Position numbers and translations under genes: made by a program. A stretch of DNA of 37,900 nucleotides, taken from assembly GCF_019400985.1 (NCBI RefSeq), contig NZ_WTFF01000026.1:1-37900 (forward strand), in the 5' to 3' direction. Under the pieces are notes generated by a model. The model was not told where the DNA came from and made no database searches. It saw only the letters and a program-made list of their open reading frames with translations. The DNA is from Streptomyces bambusae. Its GTDB lineage: Bacteria; Actinomycetota; Actinomycetes; Streptomycetales; Streptomycetaceae. Positions within the stretch are counted from its first letter, which is position 1, and every line of letters starts with the position of its first letter. Shown here piece by piece: positions 22,365 to 32,490 of this stretch.

Positions 22365-25300
22365 GTTATGAACGAGTACCGGCGTGCTTCCGGCCAGCAC
22401 ATAGTACGTATGCAGGTCATCGACCGTGAGGTTGTGGACCCGCTTGTGCTGGGTCCATGCGCGCACGGCGCTCACCTGGGTGTAGGTGCCGTTGCCGGTC
22501 TGCAGCAGCGTTCCGGGGACGATTTCCTTGGCGTAGAGCCACTTGCCGAGTTCGGGCGCCCAGAACGGGTGATTGTCCGTCGCGACGACCTTGCCCGAAT
22601 GTTCGCCGGCGTTGGTGACGGTGATCTCGACCAGGTTCTTCTCGCCCTCACCGGTGATGAGCGCGGTGACCGTGCGCGGGCCGGTTTCTCCGGTCACCGG
22701 GTCGGTGGCGGTGACCTCGTCGCCGACGCGCACCTGTTCTATGGCCTTGTGGTTGCCGTCGGCCATCACGACCCCGGTGTCCGGGGTGAAGCTGTTGCAG
22801 GTCCCTGCCCCGGGGTCGGCGGCCTTGGGAGCAGATCCGCTGTCGGCCGGTTTCGGTGCCGGAGGGCTGTCCGCTGCTTTCGGTACGGGTGCGGTCTCGG
22901 CCGCCTTGGCCGTCGTTGCCGCGTCGGCGGCGTTGTTGGCGTTCTTGGCGGCCTGTGCGGCGTCGAGTGCCTTGTTGCCGTACTTGGCGGCGTTCGCCGC
23001 GTAGCCCGCGCCCGGGATGGCCGAGGCGGCGGAGAGGCCGGCGTTGACGTAGTCGCCTTCCGCGGCGTACCAGCCCGCGTTGGCCAGGTCGCCGACCTCA
23101 CCGACGACCGGGACCATGCCGACGACGTCGAGGGTGGTGTGGCCGATCGTCTTCCACGACGGCATCTTCGGCCACTTGCCGGTCGGGTCGGTGAGCTTGA
23201 CCGGGTTGTTGTGGGTGTAGGTGTAGGCGGCGAGGTTGCGCGGCTCGGCGATGCCGCCCGCCATGTCCCCGTCGAGGTAGTCGGGCAGCACCGGGTCGGT
23301 GCTCGCCCAGAGCTGGGTCCGCGGGTTGTAGTAGCGGGCTCCGTAGTAGTAGAGCCCGGTCTCCGCGTCGAGTTCCTTGCCGGTGAACTGGTAGGGCGTG
23401 TCCGCCTGTCCGGTCCGTTCCTCCACCCAGGTTTCCCCGTACGGGAAGTACTCCAGGTGCTCGGTGACCTTGCCCTGCTTGTCGGTGACATAGCCGGAGG
23501 AGCCTATGTGGTCGGCGTGGAAGAACTGCTGGGCGTCCTCGGGACCGGTGGTCGCGACGGCCTTGGTCGTCACGCGGCCGTCGCCGACGAAGACGTGCTT
23601 GTAGCCGGTGGTGTCGCGTTCGCTGTAGTAGCGGTTCGGGTAGAGAGAGAGTCCGTCGTCGCTGCGCTTGACGACGCGGTCGCCCTTGTCGTCGTAGACG
23701 TAGGAGACGGTGGCGCCGGCGCAGCCGCTCGGGTCCTGTGTGAGGGTGCCGGTCGCTGTGTCCTGGTTGCAGACGAGGCGGTTCTCCTCGTCCCACACGT
23801 ACTGCCGGCGCTTGTCGGCGACGGCTGTGTTGACCGTTCCGATCAGGTTGCCGTTGGCGTCGTAGGCGTGGTCGATCGGACCGACCTTGGTCGGGGCGTG
23901 TGGCCGGGCGCCGGCGTAGGCGTACGTGTAGGCGTACGTCGTCCGGTCCTGGACGTCGCTCGGGTTGGACGGGTCCTCGACCGGTTCGATCGGCCCGGCT
24001 CCGCCGCCTCCGACCGGGAAGGCCGGGGTGCCGCCGGTGACCTCGTGGGTCTGCGACTTGCTCGTGGTGTTGTGGATCGAGTCGTAGCCCAGGCTCAGTG
24101 TGTACGTGTTGACCGCGTTGTTCTTGTCCGTGTACCGGCCGGACGCGGAGGTGAGCCGGTACTGGTCGTCGTATCCGTAGGTCTGGCTGCTCGGACCGCC
24201 GATGTCCCCGCCCTGCGGCGCGTTGTTCGCCAGCGAGGTGATGTTGCCGATCTTGTCGTACGTGTAGCCCAGGTTCTGGAACGCGGTTCCGCCCGGCTCC
24301 ACGGACTTCAGTGCTGCGAGTCGGCGGTCCTCGGCGTCGTAGGTGTAGGTGGTGCGCACCCCGTTGCCGGTCTGCTGGAGGATCTTCTGCCCGAACTTGT
24401 CGTAGTCGATCCGGTCCAGGTACGTGTATCCGGTGCCGTTCTTGGATCCGGTGGCCCGGCCGACCTGGCCGCCCGAGTCGTAGGCGTAGGTCAGGACCTC
24501 GCCGTCGGGATAGGTCATCTCCAGCACACGGTTGAAGGCGTCGTAGCGCCAGGCGGTGGTGTAGGTGCGCGGGGCGTCGCGGACGGCGGTGATCGTGCGG
24601 GTCTCCTTGATCACCTCGCCCAGCGGCCCGTAGGCGCGCTGCACCGTTCCCGCCGCGTCGTGGACCTCGGTGACGCGCGAGGCCGCGTTGTCCGGTGCGC
24701 CGGGGGCTCCGTACTCGTAGGAGACGTTGTTCTCCGGGAACGTCGGGTAGCGGATGGCCTTCAGCCGTGAGTACTCGTAGTCGTACTCGACGGCCTTGTC
24801 CGCCGCCCGCAGGTTCGCGGTGATCTTCGACGTGACGTTCCCGGCGAGGTCGTAGCGCGTCTCGGAGCGCCCTGCGTCCGGGCTGTCGAACGACGTGCGG
24901 CGTCCCAGCGCGTCGTAGCCGGCTCGCGTGACGTTGTTCTTGTCGTCGGTGATCGTCGTGACCTGCCCCGTGGGGTCGTACGCGTAACTGGTCCAGATCG
25001 CCGAGGAGCCGTTGAACTCCTTCACCGAGGTGACGGCACCCCGGACGTCGGTGTAGGTGCGGCGCTCCTTGCCGTTGCCGTCGGTCACCGTCCGCTCGAA
25101 GCGGGTGGTGCCCGCCCGGTCCTGGCCGAATCCGTATCCGGTGCTGATGGTGACGCCGTCCGGCTGCACGGTCCTGACCGAACGGTCCAGAACGTCGAAG
25201 GTGTCCTTCGTGGGTGCCACGGTGTCGAAGGAGGCGTTGAACGTGGTGTTCGCGGCTCCCTTGTCCTCGGTCACCGGGTAGTACTTCTCCACGGCGCGGC

Positions 25301-28300
25301 CGAGGTGGTCGAACTTCAACCGGCCGGAGACCGTCATCACCTGGGTGGGCGTGGCCCCGGGCGAGGCGGACACCGAGGCGTCCTTCTTCGTCTGCAGGAC
25401 ACGCTTGAGCCCGTCGGCGAAGGTGACGGTGTCGATGGTGTCGTCGCGTACGCCCGCGGCGGCACGGTCGAGGTGCTTGGTCGTGGCGTACGGGACGGTC
25501 GCCTCGGGGTGGTAGCCGAAGGTGATCGTGGCCTGGTCGCCGTCCTTCTCGTAGGGCCCGGTCACCTTGTCGAGCCGGCCGACGCTGTCGTAGGACATCC
25601 GCAGCGGCTGGCCGTTCTGGTCGGTGTTCCGCTCCGGCTGGCCGTACTTGAGGTTGTACGCCGTGGACGAGCGGTAGCCGAAGCTGTCCTCGACGGACTC
25701 GACGTGTACGCCGACGGTGGTGTCGTAGCCGTACTCCAGCTTGTAGCGCTGCCCCTTGGCGTTGGCCGGACCGGTCACCGATTTCAGGTTCCCGTCCGGG
25801 TGGTACGTCAGGTCGGAGGCGGCCGGGGTGTCGTCGTCGAGGTACTCGCGTACCTGGCGCACGGCGCCGGTCGCGCAGTCGACGGTGGATTCGCGGTGGC
25901 GCAGGAGTGCGCCGGTGGCCGCGGCCTTCTGCCGTACCACGTTGGCGGTGCCGACGAGGTTCCGGTCGCGGCACTGCGTGTCGGAGCCGCTGTAGGCGAA
26001 GGCGGTCTCCAGGTCGTCCGCGGTGCCCTCGTCACCCGCGTCGAAGGTGCGGATGACGTTGCCGTACCCGTCGTAGGAAAGGTCGGTGAACGTGGACTTT
26101 CCCGCGGTGGCCGCGCCTTCGTAGTGCCTTTCCTCGACGCGGGTGAGCTGCGGGAAGACGGTGGCGGTCCGGCTCTTCGGGTCGGCTTCCTGGTCCGTGG
26201 AGGTGTCGAGCAGCCGGTAGGTGTTGAGTGTCTCGCGGTACGGGTGTCCGGCGCCGTCCTCGGTCAGCGTGCGGGTGAGCAGGCCGCGGCTCACGTATCC
26301 GTCGGTGCGGTACTCGTCGGTCACCGTGCGGCGAACGGCGTCGTCCGTACCGGTGTCGCGGTCCTCGGTCACCACGCGGCCGAAGCCGAGGAACTCGCGC
26401 TCCAGCCGATCGTAGCGGCCCTGCTCGTAGCGGAAGGTGGTCAGACTCGTGTCGGCACCATCACCCGCGAGCCCGTCGAACACCGAGGTGCGGGACAGCA
26501 CCCAGCGGCTCTCCTGCATGTCGGCGGTGTTGCCCGACCGGGTGTAGTCCAGGTCGATACGGGCGCCCATCGGCCGGCTGACCGAGCGCAGCAGGTTGGT
26601 GCGGCCGGTCTTGTTGACCGCGACCAGGAGTTCGTCGTCCCGGGTGGACTTGACGTGGTCGGCCAGGCCGTCGCCGTTGACGTCCCGCAGGCTGGTTTCG
26701 GCCCGGCTGACGCCGGTGGACGCGTTGACGCCGGGGTTGAAGACGAAGACGCCGACGGGAGTGGGCAGGCCGACGGTGAAGTAGACGCCCCCGCCGAGGC
26801 TGGCGTTCTTGTCGACGGCGATGTCGGGGAAGCTGCCGCGGAAGGGGGCGGGCGCGGTGAAGCCGGTGCCGGTGTTGACCGCGACCTTGATCGGGTTGGC
26901 CCCGTCGGTGAACACCCGGTCGGTGAGGCCGTCGCCGTTGACGTCCGTCATGCTCGCGTTGGTGTACGAGGTTCCCAGCTCGGCGGACACGCCGCCCGCG
27001 AAGCCGTAGCGGTCGACGTTGAAGCCGAGGTTGACGCCGACGTTGCGGGTGGACGCGTCGTTGATCGGTCCGGCCGACCAGGGTTCGCGGGCGGCGAAGG
27101 AGTAGCCGAGGTTCAACTGGGCGTCGCCGTTGCCGAACACCTTGTCCGGCAGCCCGTCCCCGTTGATGTCCATCAGGTCGACGCGGACGTCGGACTCGCC
27201 GCCGCCGAGGCTGCCGCCGATGCCGAGCGACGGCTGGACCGCGCCGGTGGTGGCGGTGTTGGCGCTGGTGCCCGCGTCGGGCGCGGCCATGCCCAGTGCG
27301 CTGGCGATGGTGGCGGTCTCGCTGCCCGCGGAGAGCGACACGTTGCCGGAGACGTTGTCCGCCTCGCGGACGTTGCCGCCGAGGGTGCCGCGCGTGGCGC
27401 CGAGCGCGCCGGTCATGTCGGAGAACTGGATCTCCTTGGCGCCCACGACGTCGGGGTAGCCGTCGCCGTTGAGGTCGAGGTAGTCGACCGAACCCGCGGT
27501 GATCCCGCCGACCACGGTGCCGCCGAACGGGCCGGCCGCGAGGGTGGCCGACACCTGGCCGGTAACACCGCGGCGCATCACCGCCCGGTCGCCCGCCACG
27601 TCGGCGTCGGTGACGATGTCGATGGTGTCCGCGCCGAGGCGGGAACTCGTCGCCATCGCGGCGGTGACCCAGGAGGACTCGTCCTGGGCGGCCCAGCCGC
27701 CCTTGGCCGGTACGGGGGCGAACACCGCAAGCCGTGGCATGGTGAGCCGGGGATCCGCGGCGAACACCGGGACGTCCGCTTCCTTGGGCTCCTTGGGAAG
27801 TGCGTCCTTGAAGCTCTGGTCCAGCGTGAGTTCGGCCTGCTTGAGCGGCTGCGTGGCGCGGTCGCGGTTGCCCTGGTAGCCGATCACACCCCAGCCGCGG
27901 TAGGGCTGGGCGAAGGCGCCCTGCCCGACGGAACCGTGCATGGCGCTGGGCGCCGGGGTGAAGGTCGGCCAGCTGGAGGTCACGTCGTAGGTGACCGACG
28001 CGGACTGCTCGATGAGACTGCCGAGCAGTCTGGTGTCCGCCGTGGAGTAGTCGATGTAGAGCTCGTCGCCGGCGGTGACCGGCACGGTCAGGTCCAGGTT
28101 CGGACCGCCGAAGGGGGAGAGGTCCTTGGCTTGGAAGATCCGTTTGCCGAGCAGCTCCCCGCCGCGCTTCTTCACGGTCAACGCAATGTTGGCGTCACCG
28201 AAGAACCCGAAGTTGAGGGACACCTTCGGCCGCACCTTCAACTGGCCGGTCTTGGTGGCCTTGTAGGACTGCTGCGGCGCGGTGAGGGTGTTCGCCGGGT

Positions 28301-30854
28301 ACATGGTCATGTCGTACGGCGGGGTGATCACCAGCGTGGGATCGCCCTTGGCGTCGACGACCGACTCGACCCCCTGCGCGGCCGTGTAGTGCGCCTTCGG
28401 CGCCCAGCTGACCGCCGAGGCGTCGATCGGGGAGTCGGTCTTCAGCTTCCACGACATCTTCTCGAACATGCTGACCGGGATGCTCACGTCGATCGCGGTG
28501 GTGCCGGTCGACGCGGCGGGCAGGACCTTGCGGAACACCTCTGCGCCGGGGTGGACGCCGTTGCCCTTCTCGATCACGACGGTCACGTCGTCCGAGGTGG
28601 CCTTGGACTTGACCACGTCCCCGGTCAGCCGCAGCGTGCCGTTCACCGGCACGGTCACCAAGGACGGCCTGCCGCCGAAGGTGAAGTCGGCCGACGCTCG
28701 GAAGACGGTGTTCGCCAGCCCGTTCGCGTCCGTGCCGGCCGGCAGGTCGGTGTAGGTGATCTCCGGGTCCCACGCCACGGTGTCGTACTTGCCGTCCAGA
28801 ATGGACTGGGTACGGAAGTAGAGCGCGTCACCCTTCTTCACCGGGATCGACGCCACATTGCCCGGGGTGAACTCGGTGTGGTCGTCGGGGCCGATCCGCT
28901 GCGCCCAGAGTTCGGCGTCCTTGTGCTGGATGGTGACCCGCACACCGTCGGCCTTGGTGTAGGCCGCCCGTGCCGGGGAGGGATCCTGGGTCAGCTGTAC
29001 GCGGCCGTCCACGCGGACGTTGCCGTCGAACGGCGCGACCCAGCGGCGCACCGTGTCCAGCAGCGGCGAGTTGTCCACCTGCTGGTTGAACTGCGCGGTC
29101 TGATCGCCGACGATCTCGCCGGTCACCGCGCCGCCCCCGACCGGCACCGGGGTGCGGCTGGAGTCCGCGCTGTAGGCGGGTTGCCCCTGGGCGTCCAGGT
29201 AGCCGAACAGCACGCCGCCGTTGTTCACCAGGTCGGCTATGCCATCGCCGTTGACGTCGCTGAAGAACCGGTCCGAGGTGGTCGTGGTGCCTACGAAGTC
29301 CAGCTGGGCCGAGGTGGTCAGGACGTATGACTCGACGCCGATGGTGCCGGACAGCGTGCGCTCGGTCGAGATTCCCGGGAGGTTGGTGAGCTTGACCGGC
29401 GTGTCGCCGAACTTCGGTTCACCCCCTGGTCTGGCCAGATTGGGCCGGTAGAACACGTCGTTGTTCTTGCGGAACACCTTGTCCGGCAGGTTGTCGCCGT
29501 TCACATCGGTCAGCGTCGACAGGCCGTCGGACTGGCCCGCGCTGAACCCGACCTTCAACCCGACGGAGCCCTCCTTGGTCGTCAGCCCCTGCACGTTGTA
29601 GCCCGCGAACAGGTGCGCCCCGAAGCCGGCCGACGTGTTCGCCGAGATCGCGCTGGCCTCGCCTTCGCGGATGTTCACCCCGAGGTCGTCGTCCGGCACC
29701 GACCAACCCGCCGCGTCGGCGAAGGTGTTGTAGCTCCCCGACGGGTCGCGCACGTCGTCGAAGTAGTCGAACGTGTGGGTGTTGAACAGCTGGTTGCTCT
29801 CGCTGAACTGTGACACCGAGGTGAGCAGCGTCTTGGCGAACGCGCCGGTCCGGTAGTTCAGCTCGTAGGCGCGGATCAGCTGGTCGTCCAGCTTGACCTC
29901 GACGCGCCGCAGCAGGTCGGCGGTGACCTTCTTGAACCCGTACTTGGCGTCGATCCGCACGTCCGCCCGGCGGGGCTCGTCACGCTCACGGTCCCGGATG
30001 AACGTCACCGAGTACCTGCCGTCGGTGTCGCCGCGGCCGGTGTAGGTGATCTTCTGCGGGTACAGGTCGCTGCCCGGCACCATGGAGCCCGCCGTGCCGC
30101 CGTCGGCCACCTTGGCGTACCGGTAGCGCAGGACGTTGTCGTTGCCGTCGCGGACCTCCCGCGCCGCCCAGGTGGCGACGCGGCCCTTGCCGTCGGTCAG
30201 CGTGCTGTCGGCCGTGCCGCCGAAGAGCGTGCGGACACCCTGCTTGTCGGTGACCTCCCACCAGTAGTTCGCGGGGCTGTCGCCGTGGCGCACGATCCGG
30301 TCGAACGAGCCTTCGACCCGGGAGTGGAACACCTTCTCCGCAGTGCGCGCCTGTAACTCGCTCCGGTGCGCCACCGGGGTCAGCTGCTCGCCGCCCAGCA
30401 GGTAGGTCTCGGTCTCCAGTCCGGCGTCGTAGCGCGGCACACCCCACCTTGTGTCGACCGTGACCATCGGGGTGGAGAGGTCCCACGCCACGCCGAGCCA
30501 CCCGTTCGTGCCCGACGAGTTGTAGGTGACGGCCAGCTTCGGCTCCAGGCCGGCGCGGCCCTTCGGCACCTCCAGTGGGTACGACAAGCGCGCGTCACCG
30601 CTGTTGTTCGCCGAGGGCGCCTCGACCAGGTTCACCCCGGAGCCGGGGTCGGCCGCCTTGATGTCCTTGATCTGGTTCGGGTTGAACGACGTGCCCTCCG
30701 GCCCCTCCGGCCCGGTGACCGCCGACCCGACGTCCGGCACCGTCGCGGCGGTGCTGCGGAGCAGCTCGGGCGAGGAAAGCCCGGACATGGTGAGCACCAT
30801 GGCCAGGATGACGGTCACGCCCGTCCGGCCGCGTACCACGCGCTGGACAGTCAT
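22059..30854 (-). CDS. Giant secreted Rhs/SpvB-type polymorphic toxin with Hint domain and C-terminal toxin tip
   Basis: This protein has 2931 residues. A signal peptide (VTVILAMVLTMSGLS, about residues 10-35) is followed by an SpvB-like region (LSYPLEVPKGRAGLEPKLAV), then six DxNGDGxxD FG-GAP/VCBS motifs coded around 29500, 29250, 27470, 27160, 26930 and 26670. Rhs/YD repeats follow, then the conserved core (FFHADHIGSSGYVTD; YYYGARYYNPRTQLWASTDP, about 23300-23540). After an Ala/Lys/Pro linker comes a Hint domain from Cys at 22797-22799 to HN|C at 22362-22370, expected to cleave itself and free the tip. Start at ATG 30854 follows GGGGGG. It is probably an exported or wall-displayed interbacterial toxin; the shell would encapsulate the tip. 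Confidence 0.92.
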   Translation of the reverse strand: MTVQRVVRGRTGVTVILAMVLTMSGLSSPELLRSTAATVPDVGSAVTGPEGPEGTSFNPNQIKDIKAADPGSGVNLVEAPSANNSGDARLSYPLEVPKGRAGLEPKLAVTYNSSGTNGWLGVAWDLSTPMVTVDTRWGVPRYDAGLETETYLLGGEQLTPVAHRSELQARTAEKVFHSRVEGSFDRIVRHGDSPANYWWEVTDKQGVRTLFGGTADSTLTDGKGRVATWAAREVRDGNDNVLRYRYAKVADGGTAGSMVPGSDLYPQKITYTGRGDTDGRYSVTFIRDRERDEPRRADVRIDAKYGFKKVTADLLRRVEVKLDDQLIRAYELNYRTGAFAKTLLTSVSQFSESNQLFNTHTFDYFDDVRDPSGSYNTFADAAGWSVPDDDLGVNIREGEASAISANTSAGFGAHLFAGYNVQGLTTKEGSVGLKVGFSAGQSDGLSTLTDVNGDNLPDKVFRKNNDVFYRPNLARPGGEPKFGDTPVKLTNLPGISTERTLSGTIGVESYVLTTSAQLDFVGTTTTSDRFFSDVNGDGIADLVNNGGVLFGYLDAQGQPAYSADSSRTPVPVGGGAVTGEIVGDQTAQFNQQVDNSPLLDTVRRWVAPFDGNVRVDGRVQLTQDPSPARAAYTKADGVRVTIQHKDAELWAQRIGPDDHTEFTPGNVASIPVKKGDALYFRTQSILDGKYDTVAWDPEITYTDLPAGTDANGLANTVFRASADFTFGGRPSLVTVPVNGTLRLTGDVVKSKATSDDVTVVIEKGNGVHPGAEVFRKVLPAASTGTTAIDVSIPVSMFEKMSWKLKTDSPIDASAVSWAPKAHYTAAQGVESVVDAKGDPTLVITPPYDMTMYPANTLTAPQQSYKATKTGQLKVRPKVSLNFGFFGDANIALTVKKRGGELLGKRIFQAKDLSPFGGPNLDLTVPVTAGDELYIDYSTADTRLLGSLIEQSASVTYDVTSSWPTFTPAPSAMHGSVGQGAFAQPYRGWGVIGYQGNRDRATQPLKQAELTLDQSFKDALPKEPKEADVPVFAADPRLTMPRLAVFAPVPAKGGWAAQDESSWVTAAMATSSRLGADTIDIVTDADVAGDRAVMRRGVTGQVSATLAAGPFGGTVVGGITAGSVDYLDLNGDGYPDVVGAKEIQFSDMTGALGATRGTLGGNVREADNVSGNVSLSAGSETATIASALGMAAPDAGTSANTATTGAVQPSLGIGGSLGGGESDVRVDLMDINGDGLPDKVFGNGDAQLNLGYSFAAREPWSAGPINDASTRNVGVNLGFNVDRYGFAGGVSAELGTSYTNASMTDVNGDGLTDRVFTDGANPIKVAVNTGTGFTAPAPFRGSFPDIAVDKNASLGGGVYFTVGLPTPVGVFVFNPGVNASTGVSRAETSLRDVNGDGLADHVKSTRDDELLVAVNKTGRTNLLRSVSRPMGARIDLDYTRSGNTADMQESRWVLSRTSVFDGLAGDGADTSLTTFRYEQGRYDRLEREFLGFGRVVTEDRDTGTDDAVRRTVTDEYRTDGYVSRGLLTRTLTEDGAGHPYRETLNTYRLLDTSTDQEADPKSRTATVFPQLTRVEERHYEGAATAGKSTFTDLSYDGYGNVIRTFDAGDEGTADDLETAFAYSGSDTQCRDRNLVGTANVVRQKAAATGALLRHRESTVDCATGAVRQVREYLDDDTPAASDLTYHPDGNLKSVTGPANAKGQRYKLEYGYDTTVGVHVESVEDSFGYRSSTAYNLKYGQPERNTDQNGQPLRMSYDSVGRLDKVTGPYEKDGDQATITFGYHPEATVPYATTKHLDRAAAGVRDDTIDTVTFADGLKRVLQTKKDASVSASPGATPTQVMTVSGRLKFDHLGRAVEKYYPVTEDKGAANTTFNASFDTVAPTKDTFDVLDRSVRTVQPDGVTISTGYGFGQDRAGTTRFERTVTDGNGKERRTYTDVRGAVTSVKEFNGSSAIWTSYAYDPTGQVTTITDDKNNVTRAGYDALGRRTSFDSPDAGRSETRYDLAGNVTSKITANLRAADKAVEYDYEYSRLKAIRYPTFPENNVSYEYGAPGAPDNAASRVTEVHDAAGTVQRAYGPLGEVIKETRTITAVRDAPRTYTTAWRYDAFNRVLEMTYPDGEVLTYAYDSGGQVGRATGSKNGTGYTYLDRIDYDKFGQKILQQTGNGVRTTYTYDAEDRRLAALKSVEPGGTAFQNLGYTYDKIGNITSLANNAPQGGDIGGPSSQTYGYDDQYRLTSASGRYTDKNNAVNTYTLSLGYDSIHNTTSKSQTHEVTGGTPAFPVGGGGAGPIEPVEDPSNPSDVQDRTTYAYTYAYAGARPHAPTKVGPIDHAYDANGNLIGTVNTAVADKRRQYVWDEENRLVCNQDTATGTLTQDPSGCAGATVSYVYDDKGDRVVKRSDDGLSLYPNRYYSERDTTGYKHVFVGDGRVTTKAVATTGPEDAQQFFHADHIGSSGYVTDKQGKVTEHLEYFPYGETWVEERTGQADTPYQFTGKELDAETGLYYYGARYYNPRTQLWASTDPVLPDYLDGDMAGGIAEPRNLAAYTYTHNNPVKLTDPTGKWPKMPSWKTIGHTTLDVVGMVPVVGEVGDLANAGWYAAEGDYVNAGLSAASAIPGAGYAANAAKYGNKALDAAQAAKNANNAADAATTAKAAETAPVPKAADSPPAPKPADSGSAPKAADPGAGTCNSFTPDTGVVMADGNHKAIEQVRVGDEVTATDPVTGETGPRTVTALITGEGEKNLVEITVTNAGEHSGKVVATDNHPFWAPELGKWLYAKEIVPGTLLQTGNGTYTQVSAVRAWTQHKRVHNLTVDDLHTYYVLAGSTPVLVHNCNISMGEAVSRGAAHVDDNATVVRSGSGGVQFMSTTVDDAGNTTRKIARFDVNPNSAHVQKLGPHLNLETQINGKTVTSGPLKDPHTAIDPSTIRPGDYWP

Positions 30855-31138
30855 CAAAGAACCCCCCGTGCCGCCGGACGTCCCCCGGAGCACGAGTCAT
30901 CCGACGACCCCCACCCCCTGTACCGCCGAACGGTAGTTCGCGAGGCGGGTCGTTCGTACAGGCTTTCTGGACAAGGCCAGCTCGTGTGGTCACGATCCGG
31001 CAACGGAGTTCTGGCCGATGTGAGGGGCAATCGTCCAAGCCGTTCGCGTCCCTTGAGCCGTGGCAGATGTGTCAGCCATACTTCGCCGGCAACCCGGACT
31101 GCCTCCAGGCCCACCGCGTCAGTCGCGTCGTAGAGGCC
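30855..31138. promoter_or_regulatory. Upstream region of the Rhs toxin gene, with a dyad
   Basis: This 284-base gap lies between the toxin start and the decayed IS element and should carry the toxin promoter on the minus strand. CGAAC-GGTA-GTTCG (30927-30940) is a perfect 5-bp inverted repeat about 75 bases before the start codon, flanked by imperfect ACCGCC/GGCGGGT arms, and may be an operator. I see no gene here. Confidence 0.4.
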
Positions 31139-32152
31139 ACTTGTGGTGCTTTGTTAGGTGGTGTCGTAGGGGTGCCATGGGATGGTTTGTCGGCAGGTGG
31201 GGCAGGTGGCGGTCCAGGTGGCGATGAGGTGTTGGAGGAGGTCCAGGGCCTGGTAGATGGTCAGGCCCTGGCAGGGGCCTTTGGGGTCCTCCGCTGTTCG
31301 GTCAGGAACAGGTGGGCGGCGGTGACGAGGGTGACGTACCGGTGCCAGCCGGCGAACGAGCGGCCCTCGAAGTGGTATGCGGGCTGGTGCGGGTCCGCTT
31401 CCTGCCCGTGAGCGGTCATCTCGGCTTTCGCCTGGAGGACATAGGCCAGGCACCGGTCTTCCAGGGCGTGCCGGAAGTCGGCGTTCGCGCCGTAGCCGGT
31501 GTCCGCCACCAACGCGGCGGGCCGCAGCCCGATCCCTGCGAGTTCGTCGAGCATGTCCAAGGCGAGCTGCCACTTGGGCCGGTGGTGTTCGCTCTCGGGG
31601 ATGTGACATGCCTTGCGCCGACCGACTGCCTCGGCTCTGTCCCAGCTCTCGGGCAGGAACAGCCGCCAGGACAGAGCGCACGAGGCCGTGTCGGAGGCGG
31701 CGTGCACGCTCACGCCGATCTAGTTGCCGACCTTGCCCAAGGTGCCCGAGTACTGGCGGGCCACCCCGGGCGAAGCGGTGCCGTCCTTGGGGAGGCCGGT
31801 GTCGTCCACCACCCACACCTGCGGACGGACCACCCGCACGGCCCGCCATGCCAGTCCGGCCCGTACCTGTGCGACCGGCCAGGTGGAGGACGTCATGAAC
31901 TGCTGCAACTGCTGGTGGTCGACACCGAGCCGTTCGGCCATCGGCTGCATCGACTTCCGGCGGCCGTCCAGCAGCAGGCCACGCAGATACAGGCCGCCCT
32001 TCGCGCCGCTGGTCCCGCCGCACCAGCGGCGCGAACACCTCGGAAGCGAACTCCTCCAACCGACCCCGACACTGCGCAAGCTCACCCGCCCTCATACAAG
32101 CAGCGAACTACCGAACACCAACCGTGACAAGACCAGCTAACAAGCACTACTA
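31139..32152. mobile_element. Degenerate IS701-family insertion sequence
   Basis: The element is bounded by imperfect terminal inverted repeats. The left reads GTGGTGCTTTGTTAG (31143-31157); the right, read inward on the other strand, reads GTAGTGCTTGTTAG (32149-32136). It contains one broken transposase gene on the minus strand. At about 1.0 kb it is shorter than intact members, consistent with the internal deletion in the transposase. No target-site duplication could be confirmed by eye. Confidence 0.75.
31154..32095 (-). pseudogene. IS701-family DDE transposase, decayed
   Basis: The N-terminus (LEEFASEVFAPLVRRDQR) is in one frame; the middle, from GGLYLRGLLLDGRRKSMQPM through VWVVDDTGLPKDG to VADTGYGANADF, is in a second frame; the C-terminus (LTIYQALDLLQHL) returns to the first. 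Frameshifts therefore lie near 32005 and 31293. An in-frame TAG at 31720-31722 sits where family members read GNCQ, and deleting three bases from TGCCAG would create it. After PAY the sequence jumps to HFEGRSFAGWH, so the stretch normally holding the third catalytic acid (IEHDYRELK region) is missing. It cannot make active transposase. Confidence 0.9.
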
Positions 32153-32490
32153 GGTTCTGTCGTCAAATGTCACGCCCACATCAGGAGTACCGAGACCGCT
32201 GACTCCTGCAAGGAGCGTGCCCGGCCTCCCATCGGCGATCGTATGAGTGACGAGTTGCCCGACTCCAAGCCACCTGCCCGCCGCCGCAGCCCGGCCGATA
32301 CTGACCCGACATGGGGAACGCGTACGCTCCGTGCAGGAGAGCGAGACGTCCGACCGGCCCGGAGAACGGACCGAAATGAGTGCACTCAGCAAGCCATCAG
32401 TGCGGCAACTTCTTCCGGGCCGAGTCGCGCCCGGAAGCGGTAGAGAACAGTCGGCGTACATCGTCGGCGACGGGGGCGACGGGTTTTACG
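32153..32490. other. 338-base gap between the IS remnant and the NLR gene
   Basis: The gap presumably contains the promoter of the NLR gene. Several open frames cross it but none has a convincing start or family resemblance. The NLR frame itself is open back to 32380 without a clear binding site. I see no repeat or dyad that stands out. Confidence 0.4.

Noticed and set aside
22170..24770. Long plus-strand ORF of 866 codons
   Set aside because: It is the antisense shadow of the Rhs toxin gene. High third-position GC keeps the opposite frame open, and the translation is low-complexity Val/Gly/Arg without motifs.
25305..29330. Long plus-strand ORF of 1341 codons
   Set aside because: It is antisense to the Rhs gene, with Val/Gly/Arg-rich composition and no domain, whereas the minus strand shows FG-GAP and YD repeats.
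31720..31722. Programmed readthrough or frameshift in the transposase
   Set aside because: Two separate frameshifts and loss of the catalytic region make decay the simpler explanation.
32243..32443. Small Arg/Pro-rich ORF before the NLR gene
   Set aside because: It has no ribosome binding site and no resemblance to a family, and it overlaps other open frames in the same stretch.
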